The notes below the pieces were generated by a model. The model was not told where the DNA came from. It was given only the letters and a program-made list of their open reading frames with translations, and ran no database searches. A DNA stretch of 64,000 nucleotides from Lachnospiraceae bacterium (GTDB lineage Bacteria > Bacillota > Clostridia > Lachnospirales > Lachnospiraceae). Positions 8,831 through 18,063 of the stretch are shown here, piece after piece. The DNA lies in assembly GCA_017622845.1 (NCBI GenBank), contig JAGAQJ010000047.1, positions 1-64,000 of the forward strand, given 5' to 3'. The position numbers and the translations under genes were made by a program. Positions within the stretch are counted from its first letter, which is position 1. Each line of letters starts with the position of its first letter.

Positions 8831-9529
8831 CTAATCAATCCCGTCCGACAAGCATCCATCAATTATCTTTACGATTCTTTTTGCCTTTTTTGCTACTTTT
8901 AAGTCGTGTGTAATCATAACAATGGTATTGCCCATTTCATTAAGCTCGTCAAAGAGTTTCAGCACTTCCTGACCGCTTGCGCTGTCAAGCGCCCCTGTCG
9001 GCTCGTCGGCAAGCAGAATTGCAGGATTGGAAGCAAGCGCACGCGCAATCGACACACGCTGCTTCTGACCGCCGGACAGTTCGCTTGGCTTGTGGTCAAG
9101 CCGATGGTCAATTCCTAACAGCTTGACGATTTCCCTGCACTGTTTTTTCGCCTCTCCATGGCTCATGCCTCTGATAATCAGCGGCATAATGATATTCTGC
9201 ATAACATTGTAAGTCGGAATCAACTGATAATTTTGGAAAATAAATCCGATTTCCTTGTTCCGCACCTCGGTCAATGCGCTTTCGGGCGTCTCATGAATCG
9301 CTCTTCCATTCAGATAATATTCTCCGGAGTCAAGCAGGTCCATGCACCCGATAATATTCATCAGTGTCGTTTTGCCGGAGCCGGAGGGACCAAGGATTGC
9401 TACATACTCACCCTTTTCCACACAGAAATTGACATTCTTTAGTACAGGAACCGTATCTTCACCCAGTTGATAGCCTTTATTAACATTTTTTATCTCTATG
9501 ATGCTTATGACAATACACCTCCCATTCAT
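8831..9529 (-). CDS. MacB/LolD-type ABC transporter ATP-binding protein
   Basis: The ATPase of a MacB-like ABC system, about 232 residues. It has Walker A (GPSGSGKTTLMN), Q-loop (IGFIFQNYQLIP), signature (ELSGGQKQRVSIARAL), Walker B (ILLADEPTGALD) and switch His (MITHDLKVA). It pairs with the FtsX-type permease encoded two genes upstream and should energise outward transport or extraction from the membrane. The start is uncertain: ATG 9529 gives MNGRC, but a strong GGGAGGTG lies just inside and would suit a rarer ATT or ATA start near 9514, before IEIKNVNKGY. An ATG at 9553 would overlap the gene upstream. It is last in the operon. Confidence 0.9.
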   Translation of the reverse strand: MNGRCIVISIIEIKNVNKGYQLGEDTVPVLKNVNFCVEKGEYVAILGPSGSGKTTLMNIIGCMDLLDSGEYYLNGRAIHETPESALTEVRNKEIGFIFQNYQLIPTYNVMQNIIMPLIIRGMSHGEAKKQCREIVKLLGIDHRLDHKPSELSGGQKQRVSIARALASNPAILLADEPTGALDSASGQEVLKLFDELNEMGNTIVMITHDLKVAKKAKRIVKIIDGCLSDGID

Positions 9530-9537
9530 TATGACTG

Positions 9538-9936
9538 TTAATCCACAATCCATATTTTTATCACTTCTTCCACATCCTGCGTCTGCTGCATCAGCAGCTT
9601 TATCACATCTCCGTTTGCAAGGCGTGAAAAAGTTGTGCTGGTTCCAAGCTTTGTGATGACCTCTGTGCCTACTGGTATTTGAAGCTGTCCTTCCTCCTGC
9701 GTTTCCTGATATCCGCCATTCTCCTGTTCCTCAACAATCACGTATGATATTTCATTTCCTATGGCTGCGATTATCTTTGCAAACACAAACGACTGTCCGT
9801 TTTCCAATACAATTGTCTTCTCTGCATCTGACTGCTGTTTGTCTGCACGCTGTTGAAAAATCCTTACAGACAATGCCGCTGTCACAGCAATTGTTATAAT
9901 CAAAATAATAATTACTATCTTATTCCGTTTGCTCAT
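9538..9936 (-). CDS. Small membrane-anchored accessory protein of the MacB-like operon
   Basis: A 132-residue protein of unknown family. It has one N-terminal membrane segment (KIVIIILIITIAVTAALSV), then an extracytoplasmic part that looks beta-rich (residues 40-132, ending KIWIVD). The start ATG 9936 has TAGGAGAC upstream. It sits between permease and ATPase with 26 bp and slight overlap on either side, so it is almost surely co-translated with the exporter. By position it may be an extracytoplasmic partner of the permease or fusion proteins. I could not assign a domain. Confidence 0.7.
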   Translation of the reverse strand: MSKRNKIVIIILIITIAVTAALSVRIFQQRADKQQSDAEKTIVLENGQSFVFAKIIAAIGNEISYVIVEEQENGGYQETQEEGQLQIPVGTEVITKLGTSTTFSRLANGDVIKLLMQQTQDVEEVIKIWIVD

Positions 9937-9962
9937 TTTGTCTCCTATGCCCTTTCCAACGA

Positions 9963-11306
9963 TTATTCATGGTTCAGCGCTACAACCGGAATCAGTGAAG
10001 ATGCCTTATATGCAGGGTAAAATCCAAAGACAGTTCCCGTCAGAACACCGAATGCAAGCGACAATCCGGCTCCCGTCACCGACAGCTCCACTCTCACGGA
10101 AAAGCTTTCGATAATCGGGGTAATGCCAAGTGCCGCTATCACACCAAGCACGGCTCCTATAAAGCTCATTACGCTCGCTTCAAACAGAAATTCCAGCAGA
10201 ATATCTTTTTGGGAGCAGCCGAGCGCTTTTAAAATACCAATCTCATTGGTGCGCTCCTTGACTGACACGAACAATACGTTCATAATACCGATGCCGCCTA
10301 CCACAAAGACAATCGCTGCCATTGCAATCAGCAATAATTGCAATGTGTCATTAGACTTTGATGCAGCCTCCATCTTGGTTCCTGCATCGGAAATCGTAAA
10401 TTCCGCATTCGGATAGCTGTCTGCAAGAACGATTTCTATGTTTGCAATAACGTCCTCTACCTCATTGACATCTGCCGCAATCACGGTTATCGTAGGACTG
10501 ATATTTTGTCCGGTGATATATTTAATACCGGTTTCATAAGGAATAAAAATCGCCGTATCAGGACTGATGCCTGATGAAACACTTCCCATTTCCTCAAGCA
10601 CACCGCTGACTGTATATGGCCGCGAGTCTATGTAAACAACATCGCCATATGCTGAATATGCGCTGTCAAACAGCTCTTTTGCCACACTGCTTCCAAGCAC
10701 ACAATACTTTTCCTTCTTCTCGTCATTGTCCTCTGTCAGAAATTCACCGATTGTCATAGTCATGTTGCTGATGGAAGCGTAATTGCTTTTTACACCTGCA
10801 ATCGTATATGAGGCTGCCTCCTCCAGAGAACCGCCTTCTGTCTCACAGGTCGTCGTATAGGAGATGGTGACGTCGGAAAGGTTCGGAACAAATACCTCTA
10901 AATCCTCCATGTCATCTTCCGACAGAATAATTTTCTCCTGATTCATGCGGTCGTCATTATTCCTGCCAAAACCGCCTCCGAAGCTGCCTCCTCCCATGTC
11001 AGGCATACCTCCGCCAAAGCCTCCTCCCCTTCCTCCGCCGGAGGGCGCTGCCCCCATGTCAGGCATACCTTCGCCAAAGCCTCCTCCTCCGAATTCCACA
11101 GCATTGCTTTCATAGGAAATATCAATTGCTCCTGCATTGAGGTTTTTAAACTGCTCCGCAACCTCCATCTGTCCGCCCGTACCGATTGCGAGCACCAGCA
11201 TGATAGTTGCAGAACCTACGATAATACCAACGGAGGTCAGGATTACCTTGAATTTATTCTGCGAAAGATTGATAAAAACAAGCCTTAATAACTCGGATAT
11301 TCTCAC
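9963..11306 (-). CDS. MacB/FtsX-family ABC permease
   Basis: A 447-residue permease. Its N-terminal segment (IILTSVGIIVG-like, residues 18-42) anchors a large extracytoplasmic MacB_PCD domain, followed by three C-terminal membrane helices (about 325-440) with the FtsX signature VKERTNEIGILKALGCS. Unusual for the family is a Gly/Met/Pro-rich loop at about residues 70-110 with repeated GMPDMG, the same motif as in the tail of the first fusion protein of this operon. The start is GTG 11306, whose GTGA overlaps the stop of the preceding gene. It forms the membrane part of the exporter with the ATPase at 8831-9529. Confidence 0.92.
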   Translation of the reverse strand: MRISELLRLVFINLSQNKFKVILTSVGIIVGSATIMLVLAIGTGGQMEVAEQFKNLNAGAIDISYESNAVEFGGGGFGEGMPDMGAAPSGGGRGGGFGGGMPDMGGGSFGGGFGRNNDDRMNQEKIILSEDDMEDLEVFVPNLSDVTISYTTTCETEGGSLEEAASYTIAGVKSNYASISNMTMTIGEFLTEDNDEKKEKYCVLGSSVAKELFDSAYSAYGDVVYIDSRPYTVSGVLEEMGSVSSGISPDTAIFIPYETGIKYITGQNISPTITVIAADVNEVEDVIANIEIVLADSYPNAEFTISDAGTKMEAASKSNDTLQLLLIAMAAIVFVVGGIGIMNVLFVSVKERTNEIGILKALGCSQKDILLEFLFEASVMSFIGAVLGVIAALGITPIIESFSVRVELSVTGAGLSLAFGVLTGTVFGFYPAYKASSLIPVVALNHE

Positions 11307-12937
11307 TGTCCACTCACCTTTCCTTCGATCAGAGCGACATCTCCATCCGAAAGTCCTTCCACGATTTCTACATTAACACCGTCCGAAAAGCCTGTGACAA
11401 CGTCTTTTTCCATGATATTGCCGTCCGCATCATACATCTTTACATAGGAACGGGTGCCGTCTCTCAAAATAGCCCTGTTTGACACATAGAACACTTCCTT
11501 CGTCTCTTTTGTGACAAAGGTAACATCTCCCGTCATGCCTTCATACAATCCCGATACATCTCCCTGAATGGTAATTGTAACAGTATAGTACAGCCCGCCT
11601 GTGCTGCTGTCATACTCTGCATCGGATACCTCGCTGATTACTCCGGTATAAAGCGCATCAGGGTATGCCGTATAGGAAATGTTCACGCTGCCCTCCTTGT
11701 CAATGGATTGGAAGTCCTCCTCGCTCAGTGCGACATCCATTGTCACTGCCTCCTGATCATACAGCACGATAAGCCCTGAATCCTTGCTTACGGAATCGCC
11801 GGAAGCAAGCTCTACCTGCGTGACAACGCCGCTGTACTCTGCAAGCACCGTATTATCAACGATATAAGCGTCAAACTCCGCAAGCTTTGCCTGTGCATCT
11901 TCGTAGCTGCTTTTTGCATTTTGAAGCTCCTTATCAAGGCTTTCTGTCTGTATCTGATACCATTTGGAGGCGCTGTCGGAATAATAGGTATCAATATCAT
12001 AGGTCTGTTTTGAAGCAAGCTTTCCTTTCTCAAGCTCCAAGTTTGCCTGATTGAGTTTCCGCATTGCCTCCTCGATTTCCAGCGTCAGGCTTTCGTTCTG
12101 CTCCGTAAGAGTTTCCACCTGCTCTGTAAGCTTCTCTACAAGCGCCTCGGCTGTTTCCCTTGTATTTTCATATACCGTATAATAATAGGGATTGTCATAA
12201 CGTCCTGCATAATTCTCCGAAACAGCGCCTTCCGCTTCTTTCAGATAAGCATTTGCCTCGTTCAGCTCATCCTGCACCCTGGTAAGCTCCAAGAGATTTT
12301 CGTTCAGCTCATCCTGTTTCTCATTCACTGCCTGTACCGCGTCATCAACTGCCTCCTGCAGGTCAGCAAGCTCATTGTCGTAAATAAACTGAGCATATTT
12401 TCCATTTGTAATATAGGTCTCATAGCCCTGCTGCGCCTGCAGCCTTGACTCTTTCTGTTCTGTCTGGATAGTCTCATATTCATTCTTGGTTTCGCTGACA
12501 TCTTCCTGCAGGGTGTTTCTGATTTTGTCGACGCTCTCAGCAGTCAATGTATAAAGCACATCGCCTGCCTCGATTTTCTGTCCGACAGTTACATACACCT
12601 CCTCTATCTCAAGTGACTGCGACTGTGAGGTAAACTGTGCTTCAAAGGAAAACATCTGCATACCGCCGCCCATTCCGCCAGCCGATGATGTGCCGGAGGT
12701 CTGTGTATCGCTGCTTACGAGGGCGCTGATATCTAAATCAAAGGTCTGCTCTACCGTACCGATACTGACGGAGGACTCGTCAGTGATGCCGACTGTCAAA
12801 GTGCCGTATTCAACTGCCGTTTCCCGATATACAGAGCTTTCCTCCTCTGTGCCGGAGAACAAAATGATTGCCGCGACTGCTGCTGCAACCACGAGGATTC
12901 CTGAGCCTGCTGCTGCGATTTTGATTTTATGGTTCAT
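11303..12937 (-). CDS. Membrane-fusion (HlyD/MacA-like) protein 3
   Basis: An adaptor protein of about 544 residues. An N-terminal anchor (IAAAGSGILVVAAAVAAIIL) is followed by a lipoyl half (EEVYVTVGQKIEAGDVLYTL), a long coiled coil at about residues 150-370, the second lipoyl half (VVTQVELASGDSVSKDSG) and beta-barrel regions. Such proteins extend MacB-type permeases beyond the membrane; in Gram-positives they are often part of peptide or antimicrobial export. The start is ATG 12937, overlapping the stop of fusion protein 2 by 11 bp; an upstream start at 12961 is less likely. It is the third of three tandem paralogues. Confidence 0.88.
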   Translation of the reverse strand: MNHKIKIAAAGSGILVVAAAVAAIILFSGTEEESSVYRETAVEYGTLTVGITDESSVSIGTVEQTFDLDISALVSSDTQTSGTSSAGGMGGGMQMFSFEAQFTSQSQSLEIEEVYVTVGQKIEAGDVLYTLTAESVDKIRNTLQEDVSETKNEYETIQTEQKESRLQAQQGYETYITNGKYAQFIYDNELADLQEAVDDAVQAVNEKQDELNENLLELTRVQDELNEANAYLKEAEGAVSENYAGRYDNPYYYTVYENTRETAEALVEKLTEQVETLTEQNESLTLEIEEAMRKLNQANLELEKGKLASKQTYDIDTYYSDSASKWYQIQTESLDKELQNAKSSYEDAQAKLAEFDAYIVDNTVLAEYSGVVTQVELASGDSVSKDSGLIVLYDQEAVTMDVALSEEDFQSIDKEGSVNISYTAYPDALYTGVISEVSDAEYDSSTGGLYYTVTITIQGDVSGLYEGMTGDVTFVTKETKEVFYVSNRAILRDGTRSYVKMYDADGNIMEKDVVTGFSDGVNVEIVEGLSDGDVALIEGKVSGQ

Positions 12938-14747
12938 TCTGCCTGCCCTCCCACTGACCATTTTGTCCTGGATTTTCCTGATTATCCTGTCTCATTTCTC
13001 CGGAATTTTCGCTTTCATGGCTCTGCTTTTCATGATTCATTTTATCCTCATTCTGACTTTCCTGCTCTGCTGCTTCCTGATTCATTCCTTGAGATTCTTT
13101 ACTATCCTGCATCTGATTTCCCTGCTTTCCTTCTCCGGAGTTTTCATTTTTCTGTGTCTGATTTTCCTGCTCCGTCTTTTCTGCCGGCTGATAAATGTAA
13201 TATGTATCTCCTTCCTTCAGCCCTGTCGTAATCTCAATGCTTTCCCCATTGGAAAAGGCTGTTGTGACAGGCGTCAGTACATAGTCGTTGTCCTTCTGCA
13301 CATACACATAGCTCTTACCATTTTCCTCTGTAACTGCCTTTGACAATATATAGACGACTTCGTCTTTTTCCTCTGTAATAAAGGTAACGTCCGCTGTCAT
13401 GCCGCCATAAAGCTTTGAGGTATCGCCTTCTATTGCAATGACAACCGGATAGCTGATGGTTGCAGCGCTTCTGCTTGTCGCTGTTGTAGTGATGGACTGA
13501 ATCGTACCTGTATAACTTTCTCCCTCATATGCGGTGAAGGCAATAGATACGCTGTCTCCAACCTTCATAGTAACCACGTCCTCCTGCGAGACATCAACCG
13601 TAATGGTCATGTTTTCCGCCTCTGCAAAAGAAATAATTGTTCCGGCATTGACAAGATAATCGTCTTTTTCATAACTGATTTCCGTGACTATGCCGCTGCC
13701 TGCTGCATAGATTGTACCGTCCCCGACAAATTCCTCAAAAGCAGCAAGCTTCTCCTCTGCCTCCGAAAGCGCTGTCTGCGCGCTGGTCAATGCATTTTCA
13801 TAGCTTGTCAGGCTGCTTTGATATTTGGTATCTGCTATCGAGCCGCTGATATTAGAGCTTTCGGACTTTTGCTTTGCTGTCAGCAGCTCCTTTTCCAAAA
13901 GCTGCTGGTTGTATGCAATTTCCTCCTGAATTGCATAAACCTCATTTACCTTATCCTCTATCTGTTGGTTAGACTCGTCAAACTGGCTGAAAAAGTTCTC
14001 ATAGGACTCTCTTGCTGTCATAAAAGTCTGTGCCGCCTCTACCTTATTCGTTACAAAATCCTCGCTGGCATCTTCCAAGGCTTCCTTTGCATCCTCATAT
14101 GCCTCTGTAACATCTGCCTTCTGTTCCCGATAGTCTTCCTCTGTCAGGTCAAGCTGTATCTGATAGATATCTGCCAAGAGCTGTTCAATCTCAAGTGTTT
14201 TTGCCGCAAGGTCATTTGACAGTCTTGCAATCGTATTGTCATAGGACGCTTGTGCAAGAGCAGCATCAAGCATTGTTTCGTTATGGGAAAGCCCTGCTTC
14301 CAAAACGCCGAGGTTATATGCGGTCTGTGCATTAGAAAGCTCAATCTGCGCATCTGTTACAGCGTATTTGAGTGATTTTCTGACGTCTTCAATACTGTCC
14401 TGTGTAAAGCTGCATATCTTGTCGCCCTCGCTGATACGCTGTCCGACTGCAGCATATACCTCCTCAACTCTTAAATAGTCCTCGCTTTCTTCCTCATCAT
14501 CATCCTCATCATCTTCTTCCTGCGTTGTCACATCAATATCATATACCTGCGTTGTCGTGCCCAGCTCTACAGTCCCTCTTTCCGTCACAATGCTCTGCAG
14601 TGTACCGCGCTGTGCCTCATGCCCGCTGTACACCATTTCCACCTGTCCTTCCTGACTTGATTTCCAAAGTGTATAACCTGCCGCACTGCCCATTATGACA
14701 ATGACAAAGCCAATCGCGAAAATTTCTTTCCTGCGCTTTTTACTCAT
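12927..14747 (-). CDS. Membrane-fusion (HlyD/MacA-like) protein 2
   Basis: A 606-residue paralogue of the neighbouring adaptors: N-terminal anchor (EIFAIGFVIVIMGSAAGYTL), acidic linker (EEDDEDDDEEESED), lipoyl halves (EEVYAAVGQRISEGDKIC and IVTEISYEKDDYLVNAG), a long coiled coil and a beta-barrel domain. It ends in about 80 residues of low-complexity Gln/Glu/Asn/Ser sequence, finishing GRQNEP; fusion protein 1 ends GGRQNE, which points to tandem duplication. The start ATG 14747 has GGAGGAAG and overlaps the stop of the first gene. The tail is probably disordered and outside the membrane. Confidence 0.88.
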   Translation of the reverse strand: MSKKRRKEIFAIGFVIVIMGSAAGYTLWKSSQEGQVEMVYSGHEAQRGTLQSIVTERGTVELGTTTQVYDIDVTTQEEDDEDDDEEESEDYLRVEEVYAAVGQRISEGDKICSFTQDSIEDVRKSLKYAVTDAQIELSNAQTAYNLGVLEAGLSHNETMLDAALAQASYDNTIARLSNDLAAKTLEIEQLLADIYQIQLDLTEEDYREQKADVTEAYEDAKEALEDASEDFVTNKVEAAQTFMTARESYENFFSQFDESNQQIEDKVNEVYAIQEEIAYNQQLLEKELLTAKQKSESSNISGSIADTKYQSSLTSYENALTSAQTALSEAEEKLAAFEEFVGDGTIYAAGSGIVTEISYEKDDYLVNAGTIISFAEAENMTITVDVSQEDVVTMKVGDSVSIAFTAYEGESYTGTIQSITTTATSRSAATISYPVVIAIEGDTSKLYGGMTADVTFITEEKDEVVYILSKAVTEENGKSYVYVQKDNDYVLTPVTTAFSNGESIEITTGLKEGDTYYIYQPAEKTEQENQTQKNENSGEGKQGNQMQDSKESQGMNQEAAEQESQNEDKMNHEKQSHESENSGEMRQDNQENPGQNGQWEGRQNEP

Positions 14748-16605
14748 TCTGTCTTCCTCCCATATCCGGTATTCCGCCTGCCGGCATCTCTCCCATATCC
14801 GGCATGTTTTCCATGTCAGGCATATTCTCCATATCAGGCATATTCTCCATGTCAGGCATATTCTCCATATCAGGCATTCCTTCGGATTGATTTTCTCCGG
14901 ACATCTCTCTCATATCCGGCATTCCGCCCTCCGGCATCTCGCCAAACATCACGGTCGCTGTCAGGTTTGCGCTTAACCCGCTGATATCTCCTTCAATAGA
15001 TACCATAACAGTATATGTAACAGATGTTTTACTGTCAGAAGACGCAATCGGATTGATGCTCTCAATCACGCCCTCAAAGCTTCCCTGCTCAGAAAACATG
15101 ATATATGCTTTTTCTCCGACAGAGAGCTTTGCAATATCTTCCTGTGATACGGAAACGGACACTGTAAGCGAATCAGCATTGCTGTACGCGAGTATCATAT
15201 CGCCGCCTGCCAACGGCTGTCCCTCCCTTGCGCGTACCATCATCACGGTTCCGGCGCTGTCTGTGTACAGATAACCGTCTCCTACAAGCTCCTCAAACAA
15301 AGCAAGATTCTCATCGGCTTCCTCTTTCTCGTCCTTCAGACGTTCCAACGCATCTTCAAGACTTGTAAGCTTCGTATTGTAATCACTTTGCGCTGTCTGC
15401 CCCTTTGCAACAGTAGTTTCATATGTTGTCTTAGCGCTCAGACTTTCCTTTTGATATGTTATTTCGGCGTCGGTGTAATCCTCACGCGCTGTTTCGAGCT
15501 GGTTATAGAGCTTCTGCAGCTTAAGCTCCGCTCCTACAAGTTCTTTCTTGTAAGCTTCCTGTGCTTCTTCATATTCCTCCTCTGCTTCCTCTGCTTCTTC
15601 CTCAAGCAAGGTCACGGTCTTTAATATCCATTTCCTGTCATTGGCAGCCTCCTGCGCCTCTTTCATCGCCGCTGAAAGTCCGCCCTTGCCCTGCATCATT
15701 CCGTCTTCCGGAGCGTTCTCCGATACTTCTTTCTGCATTTCATTATCCGTGTCGTTTGAATCGCTGCCATTGTCTGTGTTGTCTGAATCGTCAGCATTAT
15801 CTGTGCTGTCTGAATCGCCGCCATTGTCTGCAGCGCTTCCTGACAGAGTTGGCAGTGTCATCATTTGATTGTCTCCCTGCGCTGTGCCGCTCTCAAGCTC
15901 CTCCTCGGTTACCTCCCAGTATTGTATGCGGTTGTTGTACAGGTCCTTGGCATCTTCGTATGCTTTTTTGAGCTTGTCAAGCTCATAGTCCTCATAAAAG
16001 GTATCGTTTAAAACAGCATTATAATACTCATCGTACGCTTCCTGTGCCTCCTGATACGCCTTTTGCGCCGCCGCAAGCTCTGTGTCAAGCTCTGCCAGCG
16101 CATCTGTATAGACCTGCTGCGCATAAGAAGCTTCCAAGACTGCCACGTCATAGTCGTACTGCGCCTGAATCCTGCTTTCCTCATATGTGACAGCGCTGCT
16201 GCGGTATGCTAAATCTGCACTTAACGCTGCATTTTCCAGTTCCTCTCTTGCTGCGCTGATACTTTCGTCAGTGAACTTCACATATTTGTCGCCTGCGGCT
16301 ACAGTATCACCATTTGACAAATATACCTCCTCCACATAGAGACTGGTATCCTCCAGGAAATCAATGTCAAAGGTAACGGCATCCATTCCTACAGCAGTTG
16401 TGCCTGCTGCAGTAACCATATCGCCGCTCATGCCCTGCCCCCAATCCATACGATGATTCTGTTCCTCGCCGTCCGGCCTCTGCCGTGTACTGACATATCT
16501 CCAGATGCTTGCCGCTGATGCTCCCGCCACCACAGCACAGATTCCAAATACACCCAGTTGCTTCATCTTCCGCTTTCTGACAAGCATTTGCTGTTCCTTT
16601 TCCAT
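14740..16605 (-). CDS. Membrane-fusion (HlyD/MacA-like) protein 1, Met-rich tail
   Basis: First gene of the export operon, 621 residues. It has an N-terminal membrane anchor (LGVFGICAVVAGASAASIW), a lipoyl half (EEVYLSNGDTVAAGDKYV), two coiled-coil stretches split by an Asp/Asn/Ser/Thr-rich linker (about residues 250-300) and a second lipoyl half (GTVMMVRAREGQPLAGGD). The C-terminal 60 residues consist of repeats of MPDMEN and related units. Met/Asp-rich repeats could bind metal ions or act as a flexible protein-binding tail; the sequence does not decide. The start ATG 16605 has AGGAGG. A regulated promoter lies about 60 bp upstream. Confidence 0.9.
   Translation of the reverse strand: MEKEQQMLVRKRKMKQLGVFGICAVVAGASAASIWRYVSTRQRPDGEEQNHRMDWGQGMSGDMVTAAGTTAVGMDAVTFDIDFLEDTSLYVEEVYLSNGDTVAAGDKYVKFTDESISAAREELENAALSADLAYRSSAVTYEESRIQAQYDYDVAVLEASYAQQVYTDALAELDTELAAAQKAYQEAQEAYDEYYNAVLNDTFYEDYELDKLKKAYEDAKDLYNNRIQYWEVTEEELESGTAQGDNQMMTLPTLSGSAADNGGDSDSTDNADDSDNTDNGSDSNDTDNEMQKEVSENAPEDGMMQGKGGLSAAMKEAQEAANDRKWILKTVTLLEEEAEEAEEEYEEAQEAYKKELVGAELKLQKLYNQLETAREDYTDAEITYQKESLSAKTTYETTVAKGQTAQSDYNTKLTSLEDALERLKDEKEEADENLALFEELVGDGYLYTDSAGTVMMVRAREGQPLAGGDMILAYSNADSLTVSVSVSQEDIAKLSVGEKAYIMFSEQGSFEGVIESINPIASSDSKTSVTYTVMVSIEGDISGLSANLTATVMFGEMPEGGMPDMREMSGENQSEGMPDMENMPDMENMPDMENMPDMENMPDMGEMPAGGIPDMGGRQNE
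14801..14872 (-). repeat. 18-bp tandem repeat encoding MPDMEN
   Basis: Four 18-bp copies (ggcatrttytccatrtca on the plus strand) lie in frame in the tail of fusion protein 1, each coding six residues. Copies differ only at silent or near-silent sites, so copy number could change by slippage without breaking the frame. Confidence 0.85.
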
Positions 16606-16661
16606 AACCGCCTCCTAAGCCCGAAAGTATATTTCGCTCTTTTATAATAAAACTAATAGCT

Positions 16662-16694
16662 ATTATAAAAAGCTTAGTTAAAATGTACTTGAAA
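16662..16694 (-). promoter_or_regulatory. Regulated promoter of the export operon
   Basis: Reading the minus strand: two half-sites, TTTCAAG and TTTTAAC, separated by TACA (11-bp spacing), then nine bases, then TATAAT (16667-16662). The same arrangement stands upstream of the response-regulator gene (18769-18801). OmpR-type regulators bind 11-bp-spaced direct repeats, and there is no good -35 box, so activation by the adjacent response regulator is likely. A palindrome (TTTTATAATA and its complement, about 16640-16670) covers the -10 region. Confidence 0.6.
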
Positions 16695-16721
16695 CGGTTT
16701 GTGAAAATTATGTGTATATAG

Positions 16722-16757
16722 AAAAAAGACCCACTGTCTGCACAACAGTAAGTCTTT
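16722..16757 (-). terminator. Intrinsic terminator after histidine kinase gene (distal)
   Basis: On the minus strand a stem of AAAGAC..ACTGT against ACAGT..GTCTTT is followed by a T run. It is the second of two tandem hairpins and separates the kinase gene from the export operon. Confidence 0.7.
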
Positions 16758-16776
16758 CCATCATTTTTTTCTAAAA

Positions 16777-16828
16777 TAGCGTCAATGTACAGGGAACAAC
16801 ACGCCTCAGACCCTGTACACTGACGCTA
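16777..16828 (-). terminator. Strong hairpin after histidine kinase gene (proximal)
   Basis: An 18-bp nearly perfect stem (TAGCGTCA.TGTACAGGG and its complement) with a 16-base loop lies 9 bp past the kinase stop and is followed by TTTT. It probably ends the two-component operon. Confidence 0.75.
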
Positions 16829-16836
16829 AACAAACC

Positions 16837-18063
16837 CTATATCACAACCTTAAAAAGAATAGACCCTCCATCAGGGCTGTCTGCTGTTATTTTCCCACCA
16901 TGGGCTTCCGCAATCGCCTGTGCAATCGACAATCCGATTCCGGAGCCGCCTGTGTTGGTTGAGCGCGATTCATCAGGACGGTAAAAACGGTCAAAGAGAC
17001 GATTCAGGTCTGTGATATTCTGCAAGTCGCATGTATTAAACACCTCCAGACAGACTTTATTATGTCTGCGGTAAATGTTCATGCGGATTTCGCCGCCTGC
17101 ATCAGAATATTTCACTGCATTATCAAGAAGGATTGACAGCATTTGCTGAATCATGCTTCTGTCTCCCTCCATCTTCAAATAATCTTCAATACTCTGATTG
17201 TATCTCTTTCCCTCTGCCTTCGCAAGAGCGGCAAAAGGCTCTGCAATCTCCCATGCTGCATCACTGAGCGAAAATACAAGCTTTTCCGGTAAAGGGGCTT
17301 CCTCGTCCAGCCGGGAAAGCGTCACCAGCTCACCTACAAGCTTTGTCAGGCGCACCGTCTGCTTCTGAATATTAGCAATCCACTCGTCATCTTCATATTC
17401 CATTGCCGCAATATCGGCACTGGTTGCAATAGACGTCAGCGGTGTCTTCAGCTCATGTCCTGCATCTGTGATAAAACGTTTTTGACGCTCAATATTTCTG
17501 ACATACGGTTGTATCGCACGATGGGAAAAAAGCAGAACCAGCAAAAAAACGGCAAGCAGACTGAGCATACCAATACTGACAGACACAATCAGCAGAGACT
17601 TTCCAAACTGCAATGAATCAAAGACATTTAAGAAAATGACCGTACTGCCGTTTTCCTCTGACTTTACCAGATAACGGTAATCCTTATAATATCCTCTCTC
17701 CCGTCCTTTCGAAAGAACCTTTTTTGCATATTCTTCTGCATCACTTTCATCGACAGAGGAAATATAGTCTCTGCTTATCAGCACAATGTTTCCACTTTCG
17801 TCACAGCGGACAATGAAAAAACGCGTGGTAAATTCCGCCTCCGGTCCTCTCGCCCATGGTATCTCTGAATCCGGCGGACGTCTCCTTTCCGGCTGTGAAG
17901 CTTTTCTCTGCTCATGCGCAAGGATTCCCTCGTTCAGACTGTCCTGAGACGCTGTCATCTGATAATAACTGACCAGGTTAATTCCTGCTACGATAACCAG
18001 CATAACCATTCCGAATGCAAGCATGGCTACCAAAATAAACCGCCGCTGCATCTTCTTTAACAT
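16837..18063 (-). CDS. Sensor histidine kinase
   Basis: A membrane histidine kinase of 408 residues. It has a first membrane segment (about 12-35), an extracytoplasmic sensor domain of about 120 residues that starts with a proline/arginine-rich stretch (ERRRPPDSEIPWARGPE), a second membrane segment (about 157-180), the phospho-acceptor domain with the H-box GHELKTPLTSIATS, and a HATPase domain with N (LLDNAVKYSDAGG), G1 and G2 (GGSGIGLSIAQAIAEAHGG) boxes. It overlaps the end of the response-regulator gene by 7 bp. With the MacB-like exporter downstream it resembles systems that sense antimicrobial peptides or envelope stress; the ligand is unknown. Confidence 0.93.
   Translation of the reverse strand: MLKKMQRRFILVAMLAFGMVMLVIVAGINLVSYYQMTASQDSLNEGILAHEQRKASQPERRRPPDSEIPWARGPEAEFTTRFFIVRCDESGNIVLISRDYISSVDESDAEEYAKKVLSKGRERGYYKDYRYLVKSEENGSTVIFLNVFDSLQFGKSLLIVSVSIGMLSLLAVFLLVLLFSHRAIQPYVRNIERQKRFITDAGHELKTPLTSIATSADIAAMEYEDDEWIANIQKQTVRLTKLVGELVTLSRLDEEAPLPEKLVFSLSDAAWEIAEPFAALAKAEGKRYNQSIEDYLKMEGDRSMIQQMLSILLDNAVKYSDAGGEIRMNIYRRHNKVCLEVFNTCDLQNITDLNRLFDRFYRPDESRSTNTGGSGIGLSIAQAIAEAHGGKITADSPDGGSILFKVVI

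Noticed and set aside
14801-14872. CRISPR-like array
   Set aside because: Units are adjacent without spacers, 18 bp long and in frame in a coding tail, so this is a peptide repeat.
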